DNA of 64,000 nt from CAVVVS01 sp963751355 (GTDB lineage: Bacteria > Bacteroidota > Ignavibacteria > Ignavibacteriales > Ignavibacteriaceae). The DNA lies in assembly GCA_963751355.1 (NCBI GenBank), contig CAVVVS010000111.1, positions 1 through 64,000 of the forward strand. Direction: 5' to 3'. The notes beneath the pieces were generated by a model. That model was not told where the DNA came from. It saw only the letters and a list, made by a program, of their open reading frames with translations, and ran no database searches. This document shows, in pieces, positions 9,869-20,700 of this stretch. Positions within the stretch are counted from its first letter, which is position 1, and each line of letters begins with the position of its first letter. The position numbers were made by a program, and so were the translations under genes.

Positions 9869-9900
9869 AATATCCCGATCAATTAGGGATATTTTATTGT
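9869..9900 (+). terminator. Probable terminator after the racemase gene
   Basis: AATATCCC (9869-9876) pairs with GGGATATT (9886-9893) across a 9-nt loop, followed by TTATTGTTA. The stem is 8 bp and the U-tract moderate, so a partial terminator separating the GNAT-racemase pair from the symporter gene is likely. Confidence 0.6.
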
Positions 9901-9986
9901 TACCCGGATTTTGGGAATAATATTTTTAATAAATTAATTATAAGGGGGAAATGTAAAAATTATTATTCATAAAAATGGAAAGTTAA

Positions 9987-11462
9987 ATGCATTTAATTGA
10001 TATACTCGAATTTGTCATTTACATGTTGGTAATGCTGGGGATAGGTTTTTTCTTTTTGAAAAAAAATAAAGATGCTGAGGATTATTTTGTCGGTGGTAGA
10101 AGTATGGGAAGTTTGCATGTAGGATTATCCGTAGTTGCTACTGATGTAGGTGGAGGATTTTCAATCGGATTAGGTGGTCTTGGTTTTATAATGGGATTGT
10201 CGGGTTCATGGATGTTGTTTTCCGGATTGCTTGGTGCCTGGTTAAGTGCCGTCTTTTTAATTCCACGGGTGAGTAAAATTGCCAGGTTTAAAAAACTTTA
10301 CACTTTTCCTCAAATCCTCGAACATTTTTATAATAATAAAGTTGCATTAATTGCGGGTATTATTTCTGCCGTTGGTTATATCGGTTTCACAAGTTCCCAG
10401 ATATTAGCGGGCGCAAAGTTAGCAGCTGCTTCATTTGTCGGATTGGATATGGAAACCGCACTAATTATAATGGGGGCAATAGTCATTATTTACACTGCGC
10501 TCGGTGGTATAAAAGCCGTAATTTATACCGATACGGTACAATGGATAGTGCTGATGGTAGGACTAATTTTTATCGGCATCCCGGTATCATATTTTGCTTT
10601 GGGAGGTTATGATGCGATTGTAAAATCAATAACACCGGAATTTTTATCATTTACCAATGTAAGCTGGCAAACACTTGTTAATTGGGGCGTTACTATTGTT
10701 CCCATTTGGTTTGTTGGGATGACTCTCTATCAGAGGATTTATGCTTGTGAGACAGAAAAGGTTGCTAAAAAAGCATGGTATATTGCCGGACTATTTGAGT
10801 GGCCAATCATGGCTTTAATGGGCGTTACACTTGGAATGTTCGGTCGTGTTGGGGCAGATCAGGGATTATTTCAACATCTCGGATATGCTAATATTTCCAG
10901 CCTCGATCCGGAAATGGGTTTACCTTTATTACTTCGTTCTATTATTCCAGTTGGATTAATGGGGATAATTATGTCATCATATTTCTCGGCTATTATGTCA
11001 ACTGCCGATAGTTGTTTAATGGCTGCCTCCGGTAACGTAGCGACGGATATAATTGATTTTTTCTTTAAAGTTAGCAGCAATGAAAAAAGATTTTTAAAGT
11101 TATCGCAATGGTTAACTTTAATTCTGGGTGTCCTGGCTCTCTGGCTGGCAAGTTCCATGCAAAATGTACTTCAACTGATGTTATACTCCTATGCATTTAT
11201 GGTCTCCGGACTTTTTGTCCCCGTTATAGGGGCATTTCTTTGGAAACGCAGTAGTTCAATTGCCGCAATGTGGGCAATGATTATCGGCGGCGGAACGACT
11301 ATAACTTTAATAGCATCCGGTATTCAGCTTCCGTTGAAACTAGATGCTAATATTTTCGGTATAACGGCGTCCGCAGTTACATTCCTTGTCCTGACGTATT
11401 TATATCCGAACAAGGAACCGGTTAAGGATTTGGAAGAATATGAGATTGTAAATACAAATTGA
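9987..11462 (+). CDS. Sodium:solute symporter family transporter
   Basis: 491 residues with about 13 membrane segments. The N-terminal part has the SSS pattern: a first helix, then DAEDYFVGGRSMG, VGLSVVATDVGGG with the helix-1 sodium-site region, and ALGGIKAVIYTDTVQW, a hallmark of the family. The C-terminal part includes SAIMSTADSCLMAASGNVATDI, the usual helix-8 signature. It imports a solute with Na+. Lying between two amino-acid racemase genes and next to an amidohydrolase, an amino-acid or peptide-derived substrate is inferred. No glucose- or proline-specific residue pattern lets me name the substrate. Confidence 0.9.
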   Translation: MHLIDILEFVIYMLVMLGIGFFFLKKNKDAEDYFVGGRSMGSLHVGLSVVATDVGGGFSIGLGGLGFIMGLSGSWMLFSGLLGAWLSAVFLIPRVSKIARFKKLYTFPQILEHFYNNKVALIAGIISAVGYIGFTSSQILAGAKLAAASFVGLDMETALIIMGAIVIIYTALGGIKAVIYTDTVQWIVLMVGLIFIGIPVSYFALGGYDAIVKSITPEFLSFTNVSWQTLVNWGVTIVPIWFVGMTLYQRIYACETEKVAKKAWYIAGLFEWPIMALMGVTLGMFGRVGADQGLFQHLGYANISSLDPEMGLPLLLRSIIPVGLMGIIMSSYFSAIMSTADSCLMAASGNVATDIIDFFFKVSSNEKRFLKLSQWLTLILGVLALWLASSMQNVLQLMLYSYAFMVSGLFVPVIGAFLWKRSSSIAAMWAMIIGGGTTITLIASGIQLPLKLDANIFGITASAVTFLVLTYLYPNKEPVKDLEEYEIVNTN

Positions 11463-11941
11463 GTAGGATAAATTACATGTTGCTAATACAAAATCGGAGC
11501 TGTTAAATAAACCTTTTTAAAATTGTTTAAATACTCAATTTATAAACTTTTGTGTTTATTGAAATAACGTAAATAGCTAACTTGCTCAATAAAATAGTCC
11601 CTAATTTGTTTGTTGAAGTTACAATTTTGTTAAAATTAAATTAAGAGGTCATGTTACGCAAGGAAAGGGAAATGACTCATTTATATCGTTCCTAACTTTG
11701 CTCAAAAAACCGCTTGAGGAAATCGGAATCTCATTCTTTATTTGTCTTAGAGATACTGAATCCCTTCTAAAAAGGGTATGCAACTTAAGCATATCAATTG
11801 CATAACATGAGTTAAAAGTTTATCTGATTTTTTAGTATAATGTATTTGTCTTTACAATACTTTATGCCATGGTGCATATTTTCAAAACAAATATCATGCG
11901 ATTCTCATTAATTATGCAGCAATTAAATTAAAAAGACCATT
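11463..11941. other. AT-rich intergenic region (479 bp)
   Basis: No gene was recognised. TATGCAA and TTGCATA form a 7-bp inverted repeat around 11777-11804. Short broken frames about 11650-11770 give no recognisable protein. Promoter elements for the M20 gene probably lie at the right end but none fits clearly. Confidence 0.3.
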
Positions 11942-13087
11942 ATGCCAAATAATATTTCTCTTCAAGAACTCATAAAACTAAGACATGCTATACACCAATA
12001 TCCCGAACTATCTAACCATGAACACAATACATCAAGACTAATAAAAGATTATCTTTCTAAATTTAATCCGCAGGAAATAATTGAAAATTTAGGCGGCTTC
12101 GGACTCGCATTTATATTTAAGGGAAAAGAACCGGGAAAAACGGTGATGTTTCGTTGTGAACTTGATGCACTTCCTATCGAAGAAGTTAATAATATTGAGT
12201 ATCGTTCAAATTCGGAAAATGTGTCCCATAAATGCGGGCATGACGGACATATGGTTATCCTTGCCGGGATTGCTGATTATTTATCGCATAATAAACCAGC
12301 TAAAGGAAGAGTTGTTTTACTCTTTCAGCCCGCAGAGGAAACAGGCGAAGGTGCCGAAAGAGTAATAAATGATAAAAAATTTGAGCAGATTAAACCGGAT
12401 TATATTTTTGCATTACACAATCTACCCGGATTTCCTTTACACAAAATTTTGATAAAAAAAGGAATTTTTGCCGCTGCTTCAAAGGGAATGATAATCAAAC
12501 TTCACGGTAAAACATCTCATGCCGCGGAACCTGAACGAGGTATAAGTCCTGCAATTGCTGTTGCTAAATTAATTCAGCAATTAAATGAATTACCTTTAAA
12601 ATTAAAAGAATTAAAAGATTTTACCCTTTTAACAATTATTCATGTAAAAGTTGGCGAACGTGCATTCGGTACTACTCCTGGAGAAGCCGAGGTGTTAGCA
12701 ACACTGAGAGCTTATGAAAATGAGGATATGGGTTTATTAACTGCTGAGGCGGTTAAGACAGCTAAAAATATTGCGACGGAAGAAAAATTAAACGTCGATA
12801 TAAATTGGACGGAAGAATTCCCTGCTACAATAAATTCACAAGAATACGTTGAAGTAATTAGAAAATCCGCCGAAGAAAATAATTTTGAAATAGAAGAAGT
12901 ATCAAATCCTTTTCGATGGTCGGAAGATTTCGGACACTTCACTAATAGTTTCCACGGCGCACTATTCGGTTTAGGCAGTGGTTCTGGTCATCCCGATCTT
13001 CATAACCCAAACTTTGATTTTCCGGATGAAATTATAGAAACCGGTGTGAAAATGTTTAGTTCAATTGTCAGAATACTACTTAACTAG
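11942..13087 (+). CDS. M20-family amidohydrolase / aminoacylase-like peptidase
   Basis: 381 residues, normal for the M20D (hippurate hydrolase, IAA-amino-acid hydrolase) group. It would cut the amide bond of N-acyl amino acids with a two-metal centre. Visible are FRCELDALP (family RADMDALP), KCGHDGH with a Cys and two His ligands, PAEETGEGAE with the catalytic Glu and metal Glu, ALHNLPG and, near the end, SGSGHPDLHNPNFDFPDE with the last His. The dimerisation domain lies about residues 180-290. It ends 8 bases before alr, so the two are probably co-transcribed. Release of an amino acid from an N-acyl compound and racemisation by Alr would fit, but the substrate is inferred. Confidence 0.9.
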   Translation: MPNNISLQELIKLRHAIHQYPELSNHEHNTSRLIKDYLSKFNPQEIIENLGGFGLAFIFKGKEPGKTVMFRCELDALPIEEVNNIEYRSNSENVSHKCGHDGHMVILAGIADYLSHNKPAKGRVVLLFQPAEETGEGAERVINDKKFEQIKPDYIFALHNLPGFPLHKILIKKGIFAAASKGMIIKLHGKTSHAAEPERGISPAIAVAKLIQQLNELPLKLKELKDFTLLTIIHVKVGERAFGTTPGEAEVLATLRAYENEDMGLLTAEAVKTAKNIATEEKLNVDINWTEEFPATINSQEYVEVIRKSAEENNFEIEEVSNPFRWSEDFGHFTNSFHGALFGLGSGSGHPDLHNPNFDFPDEIIETGVKMFSSIVRILLN

Positions 13088-13095
13088 GTATAATA

Positions 13096-14244
13096 ATGTT
13101 CGATACTTCTTTGATCGAGATAAATAAGTCCGCTGTTAAAAACAATATAAACTTTTTAAAGAAACAGTTTGGTAAAGATGTAAGAATTTCATCGGTAGTG
13201 AAAGGGAATGCATATGGACACGGGATGGAAGAATTTATTTCTATAATTGAAGAATGCAATATTGATCATTTTTCAGTTTTTAACGCATCGGAAGCGTTAA
13301 GAGCAAAAATGGTAATTAAAAACGGTTCCGGCATAATGATTATGGGAATGATTGATAATGATGAGCTAGAATGGGCGATTAAAAATAATATAGAGTTTTT
13401 TGTTTTTGAATTAGACAGACTCAAAGCTGCACTAAAAGCGGCAAGAAAAATAAAAAAGCCTGCCAGAATACATATTGAAGCAGAAACGGGAATGAATAGA
13501 ACCGGTTTCAATAAAGAACAATTAGAACAAGTTGTTAACATTATTGATAAAAATCAACAACACTTTATTATAGAGGGTTTTTGCACTCATTATGCAGGCG
13601 CGGAAAGTATTGCGAATTTTGTTAGAATTAAAAAACAAATAAGGCTTTTCAACAATAAATATAAGTGGATTGTTAACAGGGGTATAGTGCCAAAAAGAAA
13701 ACACACAGCTTGTTCTGCTGCAGCAATGTCATATCCTCAAACGCGAATGGATATGGTACGTATCGGGATTCTTCAATACGGATATTGGCCCAGTAAGGAA
13801 ACTCTTATTGATTATCTCTCAGACAAAAAAGAAAAAATTGATCCGTTGAAAAGAGTAATTACCTGGAAAACAAAAATAATGAGTATAAAAGAAGTGGAAA
13901 CAGGTGAATTCATAGGATACGGAACAACTTATTTAGCATTAAAAAAAATGAGAATTGCCGTAGTTCCTGTTGGATATGCACAGGGATTTAGCCGTTCGCT
14001 CAGTAATCAGGGGAGGGTTCTGATTCACGGTCACCGTTTAAATGTAATCGGTATCGTTAATATGAATTTGTTAACTGTTGATATCACGCATTTGACCGAT
14101 GCAAAAAAAGGGGATGAAGTAGTACTTATCGGAGATCAGGGGGATTTAAGTATTTCGGTTTCTTCTTTTAGTGAATTAAGTGAACAGGTAAATTATGAAC
14201 TGCTCACCAGGCTGCCTTCTCGAATTCCAAGGGAAATTGTGTAA
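13096..14244 (+). CDS. alr: Alanine racemase
   Basis: 382 residues, the usual size. It interconverts L- and D-alanine with PLP for peptidoglycan. VVKGNAYGHG near residue 37 has the PLP lysine; MDMVRIGILQYG is the usual barrel end; the C-terminal beta domain carries FIGYGTTYLA with the second catalytic base Tyr, VPVGYAQGFSRSLS and a MNLLTVDIT strand. It sits 8 bases after an M20 amidohydrolase. The alr function is well supported. Whether this is the only alanine racemase of the organism cannot be judged from one window. Confidence 0.92.
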   Translation: MFDTSLIEINKSAVKNNINFLKKQFGKDVRISSVVKGNAYGHGMEEFISIIEECNIDHFSVFNASEALRAKMVIKNGSGIMIMGMIDNDELEWAIKNNIEFFVFELDRLKAALKAARKIKKPARIHIEAETGMNRTGFNKEQLEQVVNIIDKNQQHFIIEGFCTHYAGAESIANFVRIKKQIRLFNNKYKWIVNRGIVPKRKHTACSAAAMSYPQTRMDMVRIGILQYGYWPSKETLIDYLSDKKEKIDPLKRVITWKTKIMSIKEVETGEFIGYGTTYLALKKMRIAVVPVGYAQGFSRSLSNQGRVLIHGHRLNVIGIVNMNLLTVDITHLTDAKKGDEVVLIGDQGDLSISVSSFSELSEQVNYELLTRLPSRIPREIV

Positions 14245-14515
14245 AATATTATTAATGTAGATTTATTTTGTCTCAAGTTTTGGTGTAAACCTTGTAAGAT
14301 AGATTTTCTGCAAAATAGTTTATTTATTATATCGAATGAGTCATTGGCTGAGATCTGTGCACATATGATGTAATTTTTTTAGAATTGTGAAATTTCTACA
14401 TTTGGTCGAAATGAAAATTAAGTAAAATACTTGTTTTACAGAGACTCTAGTACTTTTATTTTTGTATTATTGATATTATTAATTAACTCTTCTATAAATT
14501 TAATAGAATTTTAAT

Positions 14516-17500
14516 ATGCAAAAGTTATTCATTCCCTTTTTATCTGTTATATCGATTGCTCTATTGATAACAGGCTGTGCTTCTAAGACAGTGGTTAAAG
14601 AAAAACCAATCCCGACAATTTTTGAAAAGTCAAACAATTTTATCACTGATTTTGATTCCGGGCATTTAAAGTTTTCCAGCCCGCCGGGGTCAAGAGTTGA
14701 CTCCCTTAAGATTGACACAACCAGGAAATCTATTACAATCAATCTGAACAAACAGTTCTCGTATTATCCTTACAGACCTCAAACGGTTCGTGAAATTTAT
14801 GCGGCAGTTAAAAATTATTTCGGAGCCTTATTCGAAAATTATGATATTACCTTAAAAACATTAAATCATCCAATAGAAGATTTAATTCCTAATTATTACC
14901 GCAAAAATTCAACTCAATATGATTACAGTAGAATTCCGTTAATAACAAAAAAAAGATCTGCTCCTGTTATCTGGAACGTGAGTAAAAAAATAGTCCCGTC
15001 TAATGGACTATATAATAGAAACATAGTGGTTTGGCCGAGTCATGGTTGGTATTACAATAATAGACAAGATAGATGGGAATGGCAAAGACCAAGACTATTT
15101 CAATCGGTTGAAGATTTAATCCCATACTCATTTACGATACCTTACCTGGTTCCGATGCTGGAGAATGCAGGGGCAAATGTTTTTGTCCCTCGTGAAAGAG
15201 ATGTGCAAACTAACGAAGTTGTTGTCGATAATGATACTCCTGCCGGCAGTACATCCGGTAATTACATAGAGCATAGTTACAACAAAAAACATCAATGGAA
15301 AAACGGTATAGGAAGCGCATTTGAAATTGGAAATACTCCATACCCGGTAGATTATAATCCTTTCCTCCACGGAACTCACAGAATTACGCTTGCCGATACA
15401 ATGATAACCGCCACCGCTATATGGATCCCGAATATACCTGAAGCCGGTGAATATGCGGTTTACATTTCATACAAAGCTTCTGGAGCAAATGTTGACGATG
15501 CACACTACATAGTTTATCATGACGGCATAAAAACAGATTTTAGAGTAAATCAGCAAATCGGAGGAAGTACTTGGGAATTTTTGGGAAAATATAAATTTAA
15601 AAAAGGTTATAATCCTGACAGCGATAAAGTTATTCTGGTGAATGAAAGCAGCCAGCCGGGAAGAATTATTTCTGCCGATGCTGTTAGATTCGGCGGTGGA
15701 ATGGGTGTGGTTATGCGAAACGGGCATACGAGCGGAAGGCCTAAATTTGTAGAAGGCAGCAGGTATTATCTGCAGTATATGGGAATGCCTGACACACTCG
15801 TTTATGATTTACATAAGGATAAAAATGATTATGTAGATGATTATCAATCACGTCCCGAATATGTAAACTATCTTTACGGCGATCCTTTCGGCCCCAATAA
15901 AGACCGCAAAGTAAAAGGACTGGGAATCCCTATCGATCTTTCTATGGCTTTTCATACGGATGCCGGGATTACGCATAATGATACAACGGTAGGTACATTA
16001 TCTATATACAGTTTAGCCGGGGCGGATACAGATTATGTTTATCCCGACGGAGTGTCACGCATGGCTAACCGTGATTTAGCTGATATCATGCAGACACAAA
16101 TTGTTAAGGATATAAGAGCTAAGTATGATTCTACATGGAACAGACGATCACTTCGGGACGGAGATTACAGCGAATCATTTCGACCTAATGTTCCTGCAGT
16201 TCTGATTGAACTGTTGTCACATCAGAATTTTCTCGATATGACCTTCATGCAAGATCCCCGGTTCAGATTTTTAGTTTCACGGGCAATTTATAAAGGAATG
16301 TTGAGATTTCTATCCATACAATACAGATTTAAATACATTGTTGAACCTTTACCAGTCACTAATTTTAATTCAAGCATGAATGGTTTAGGCGATGTAACCT
16401 TGAGATGGAAACCAACCATAGATTCCCTTGAGCCCACAGCCGTGCCGGATAAATACATTCTTTATACGAGAAAGAATGGCGGCGATTTTGATAACGGAGT
16501 CTTGGTTGATCAGCCGGACGTAGTTTTTAAAAATGTTAAACCGGGAATAATTTATAGTTACAAGGTCACTGCGGTGAATGGCGGCGGTGAAAGTTTTCCG
16601 TCGGAGGTTCTATCGGTTTGCAGAATGAAAGATGATAGAAAGCCTGTTTTGATTATAAACGACTTCACACGAATAGCCCCTCCCGCAAAGGTAGTCAGTG
16701 ATAAATTTACAGGTTTTGTTAATAACATCGATCCCGGTATGCCTTATAAATATGATGTTAGCTTTACCGGCGCTCAGTATAATTTTGATTCTGCTTCACA
16801 ATACAAGAATAACGACAACCCGGGATGGGGTGCTAGTCATGCAAACTACGAAACAAAAGTGATAGCCGGAAACACTTTTGATTATCCTTATATACACGGT
16901 AAGTCGATCAAAGCTTGCGGTTACCCGTTCGTTTCGACAAGTGTAAAAGCGGTGATTGAAGATTCACTGGATCTCTCCCAATACAAATTTGTAGACCTGA
17001 TCTTAGGAGAACAAAAAACCACGCATTGGGAAAGAGCAGTGGAAGATTCTATTAGAGGATTAAGATTTGAAACATTTCCTAAAAAACTTCAGTTAATGAT
17101 AACCAAATATTGTGAATCGGGAGGGAATCTATTTGTTTCCGGTTCTTATGTAGGAAGCGATTTGTATAAATACATGCCGGAAGCAAATTCTAATATTCAA
17201 TTTGCCCGTGATGTATTGAAGTTTAACTGGGATACCGATCACGCTGCCGTTACCGGAAATGTGTTCTCAGCCGATTCCAATTTTTTGCACAAATTCGATG
17301 CATTCCGTTTCAATAGTCAATTTAACGATAAAATTTATGCTGTAACTGCACCGGATGCCATTACTAATGTGAAAGATAGCGAAACAATACTTCGATACAC
17401 GGAAAATCAATTCAGCGCTGGCACTGCATACAAAGGGAAGTATGGTGTAATTGTGTTTGGTTTCCCGTTTGAGACAATCATAGAACAATCCGAAAGGGAC

Positions 17501-17539
17501 GCCATAATGAAGGCAGTATTATCTTATTTTAAATTGTAA
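14516..17539 (+). CDS. Large lipoprotein N-acetylmuramoyl-L-alanine amidase with nested golvesin-like domain (copy 1)
   Basis: 1007 residues. A lipobox (LITGC) marks it as a lipoprotein. The amidase_3-like zinc domain is split: His176 (PSHGW), Glu199 (SVEDL) and R-E-R-D lie before a golvesin/Xly-like beta domain (about residues 285-400, with DAHYIVYHDG and ADAVRFGGGMG), and His480 (FHTDAG) and catalytic Glu565 (VLIELLSHQN) after it. A fibronectin type III-like part follows (about 625-715), then a glutamine-amidotransferase-like alpha/beta domain (about 720-1007, with GGNLFVSGSYVGSD). Such proteins are often labelled xanthan lyase; the motifs fit cell-wall amidase better. A similar copy follows at 17771, a tandem duplication. 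Activity is inferred from motifs. Confidence 0.85.
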   Translation: MQKLFIPFLSVISIALLITGCASKTVVKEKPIPTIFEKSNNFITDFDSGHLKFSSPPGSRVDSLKIDTTRKSITINLNKQFSYYPYRPQTVREIYAAVKNYFGALFENYDITLKTLNHPIEDLIPNYYRKNSTQYDYSRIPLITKKRSAPVIWNVSKKIVPSNGLYNRNIVVWPSHGWYYNNRQDRWEWQRPRLFQSVEDLIPYSFTIPYLVPMLENAGANVFVPRERDVQTNEVVVDNDTPAGSTSGNYIEHSYNKKHQWKNGIGSAFEIGNTPYPVDYNPFLHGTHRITLADTMITATAIWIPNIPEAGEYAVYISYKASGANVDDAHYIVYHDGIKTDFRVNQQIGGSTWEFLGKYKFKKGYNPDSDKVILVNESSQPGRIISADAVRFGGGMGVVMRNGHTSGRPKFVEGSRYYLQYMGMPDTLVYDLHKDKNDYVDDYQSRPEYVNYLYGDPFGPNKDRKVKGLGIPIDLSMAFHTDAGITHNDTTVGTLSIYSLAGADTDYVYPDGVSRMANRDLADIMQTQIVKDIRAKYDSTWNRRSLRDGDYSESFRPNVPAVLIELLSHQNFLDMTFMQDPRFRFLVSRAIYKGMLRFLSIQYRFKYIVEPLPVTNFNSSMNGLGDVTLRWKPTIDSLEPTAVPDKYILYTRKNGGDFDNGVLVDQPDVVFKNVKPGIIYSYKVTAVNGGGESFPSEVLSVCRMKDDRKPVLIINDFTRIAPPAKVVSDKFTGFVNNIDPGMPYKYDVSFTGAQYNFDSASQYKNNDNPGWGASHANYETKVIAGNTFDYPYIHGKSIKACGYPFVSTSVKAVIEDSLDLSQYKFVDLILGEQKTTHWERAVEDSIRGLRFETFPKKLQLMITKYCESGGNLFVSGSYVGSDLYKYMPEANSNIQFARDVLKFNWDTDHAAVTGNVFSADSNFLHKFDAFRFNSQFNDKIYAVTAPDAITNVKDSETILRYTENQFSAGTAYKGKYGVIVFGFPFETIIEQSERDAIMKAVLSYFKL

Positions 17540-17770
17540 ATAAAATATTTACTCATTACAGCTTTTCCAAAAAGTCTAACACATAATTATTGCATGAACA
17601 AAGTGAAATATCTTTGTAATTTGTTAAACATGAGTTATTAATGCATTCTCCGCAAATAAAGAATTACCGGTGAAAATATCTTACATATATGATATATGGT
17701 GTACATAAATTTTAATATTTCTTAATTTGATTCTTATAACGTATATCCAAATAATAGAAGCAATTCCCAA

Positions 17771-20700
17771 ATGAAACAAATCCTAAAATATTTATTGCCG
17801 TTTATATTCTTTATTTATGGATGCACATCCAGGCAGGCCTCAAGTGAGCGGGTAGCTGAAAAACCACTCTCATTTAATGAAAAGAAAATCGAATTTGAAT
17901 CGGGGATAAAAAATAGAAGCTTATCTTTTCCGATTCCTTCCGGAACAAAATTGGAATCGATCATAATTGATTCGGTTCATAAAATTGTAAAAATTAAATT
18001 GAGCAGAGCGTTTTCTTATCAGCCTTTTAGGATAAAAAATGTTGGACAGATATATAATTCTGTTAAGGATTTCTGGCTGCCGGACTTTAAAGATTATCAA
18101 TTTATAATTGGTACAATCGGATTTCCTGTAGAAGATCTTATACCTAATTTTTACAGGAAAGCTCCTTATTCATTGGATTTAAAAAGAATCCCCCATAGGA
18201 TAGTTCGCCCGAAATCGGTAACCGAAAATGTAAGCAAACCTTACATTCCCATAAATGGATTATTTAATAAGAATATTGTGATAGCGCCAAGCCACGGGTG
18301 GTATTATAATGCAAAAACAGATCGCTGGGAGTGGCAGCGACCACGGCTTTTTCAGTCGGTGGAGGATCTATTAGCAAATTCATTTTGTATACCTTATTTA
18401 ATCCCGATGCTCGAAAATGCCGGCGCTGTTGTTTTCGATCCGAGAGAACGGGATGTCCAGACACATGAGGTCATTGTTGATAATGATGATAAAAAAGATG
18501 TTTCCGAAGGTTACTATCAAGAAGAAAATATAAACAAAGAAAATAAATGGGAAGAAGGTAAGCATAAAGGTTTTGCACGGGGAATTGTTCCGTATAAAGT
18601 TGATTATAATCCTTTCATAAAAGGAACGTATAAAATTATTCGTTCGGATACGCTGGCAACAAGTAAAATAAGTTGGAATCCTGACATCCCGGAATCCGGC
18701 GATTATGGAGTCTACATTTCGTATCATGCATCGAAAGAAAATATAGATGATGCGCACTACATCGTCTACCATTCGGGTATAAAAACTGAGTTTAGGGTGA
18801 ATCAGCAAATCGGGGGAAACACCTGGCAGTATTTAGGCAGGTTTAAATTCAGTAAAGGATTTCATCCCGACAGCAATAAAGTTGTTTTGTTAAATGACAG
18901 TAAAGAGACAGATAAACTTGTCTCAGCAGATGCTGTAAGATTCGGAGGCGGCATGGGAGTTATAAGCCGCGGGGGAAGAACAAGCGGAAGACCAAAATTT
19001 ATTGAAGCCAGCAGGTACTATCTGCAGTTTGCCGGAATGCCGGACTCTTTGGTTTATAATTTTAATAATGATAAGGATGATTATAATGATGACAAACAGG
19101 ACAGAAGTAAATATGTAAATTATCTTAACGGATCTTCCGTAAATGATAAAAAAGGAGAAGGTCTCGGTATTCCTATCGACATTTCATTGGCTTTACATAC
19201 CGATGCAGGAGTTTCGCATAAAAATAAAATAATCGGGACTCTGGCTCTATACGGCGACAAAGGAGAGCACTCTGAGAATGATTTTCCTAATGATGTTTCA
19301 AGACTTGCAAATCGTGATTTAGCTGATATCGTGCAGTCGGAAATTACCAATGAAATTGGTAAAAAATATGATCCAAACTGGACAAGAAGGCAGCTCATGA
19401 ATGAGCAGCCTGCAAATGATGCGTACCCCCAGCAATATAGCGAAGTGTATCGTCCGAATGTACCTTCTGTACTAATTGAACTTTTATCCCATCAAAATTT
19501 TACGGATATGAAATTTGCAAACGATCCCCAATTTCGTTTCGATGCTTCCCGTGCTATTTATATCGGATTTTTAAAATTCTTATCGGTTCAGGATAATTTT
19601 AAGTATGTTGTTCAGCCTCTGCCGGTAAACTCATTTGCGGCAAAATTGGATGAAAAGGGGGATGCTGTTTTAGATTGGAAACCAACGATGGACAAACTTG
19701 AGCCCACTGCAAAGCCAACCGGTTATATAGTGTATACAAGAATAAATGACGGTGATTTTGACAATGGGCAATTAGCGGAAGATACTTCAATTGAAATTAA
19801 GCATTTGAAACCCGGTGTTATCTATAGTTTCAAGGTAACGGCTGTAAACAGCGGTGGTGAAAGTTTTCCTTCGGAAATACTTTCTGTCTGCAGTAGTGAA
19901 AATACTGAACAGCCTGTTCTTATAATTAACGGATTTACCAGGGTCTCTGGTCCCGGAATTGTTAATTCAGCAAATTATCAAGGATTTTTAAACATGCCTG
20001 ATGCAGGAGTTCCGTATAAATATGATATAGCTTTTACAGGAACTCAATTTAATTTTAATCCTAAGAATGGATGGAAATCAAATGATAATTCCGGTTGGGG
20101 TGACAGTCATGCAGACTATGAAGCCAAAGTAATTGCAGGCAACACATTTGATTTCCCATATATACACGGGAGATCTATTAAAGCCGCGGGATATCCATTT
20201 GTTTCTGCTAGCGTACAATCCGTTATAGAAGGTTCCGTTAACCTTTCCGATTATAAGTTTATAGATCTTATTTTAGGCGAACAGAAAACCACCCATTGGC
20301 AAACTGAAATAGAAGACTCTTTAAAGGGATTGAAATACGAATCATTTCCTAAAAATCTGCAGAAATTATTGGGTGAATATTGCAAAACAGGAGGCAACTT
20401 ATTCATTTCAGGTTCATATGTGGCAAGTGATTTGTTTAAATATATGCCTCATGACAGAAGTAATATTCAGTTTGCAAATGAAGTACTTAAATTTAAATGG
20501 GATTCCGGTAATGCCTCCTTAGCCGGAAATATTTTTTCTTCCGATTCAACCTTCCTTCCTAAAATGTTTCCATTCAGGTTTAATACCTTTTTTAATGATA
20601 AGGTTTATGCCGTAAAAGCCCCTGATGCGATCTCAAATACTAAATCCAGTAAAACAATATTACGCTATTCGGAGAACAGTTTCGGCGCCGGTATTGCATA

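Noticed and set aside
18398..18808. 136-codon open frame on the minus strand
   Set aside because: It lies wholly inside the second amidase gene, and its composition is a mirror of the conserved amidase frame.
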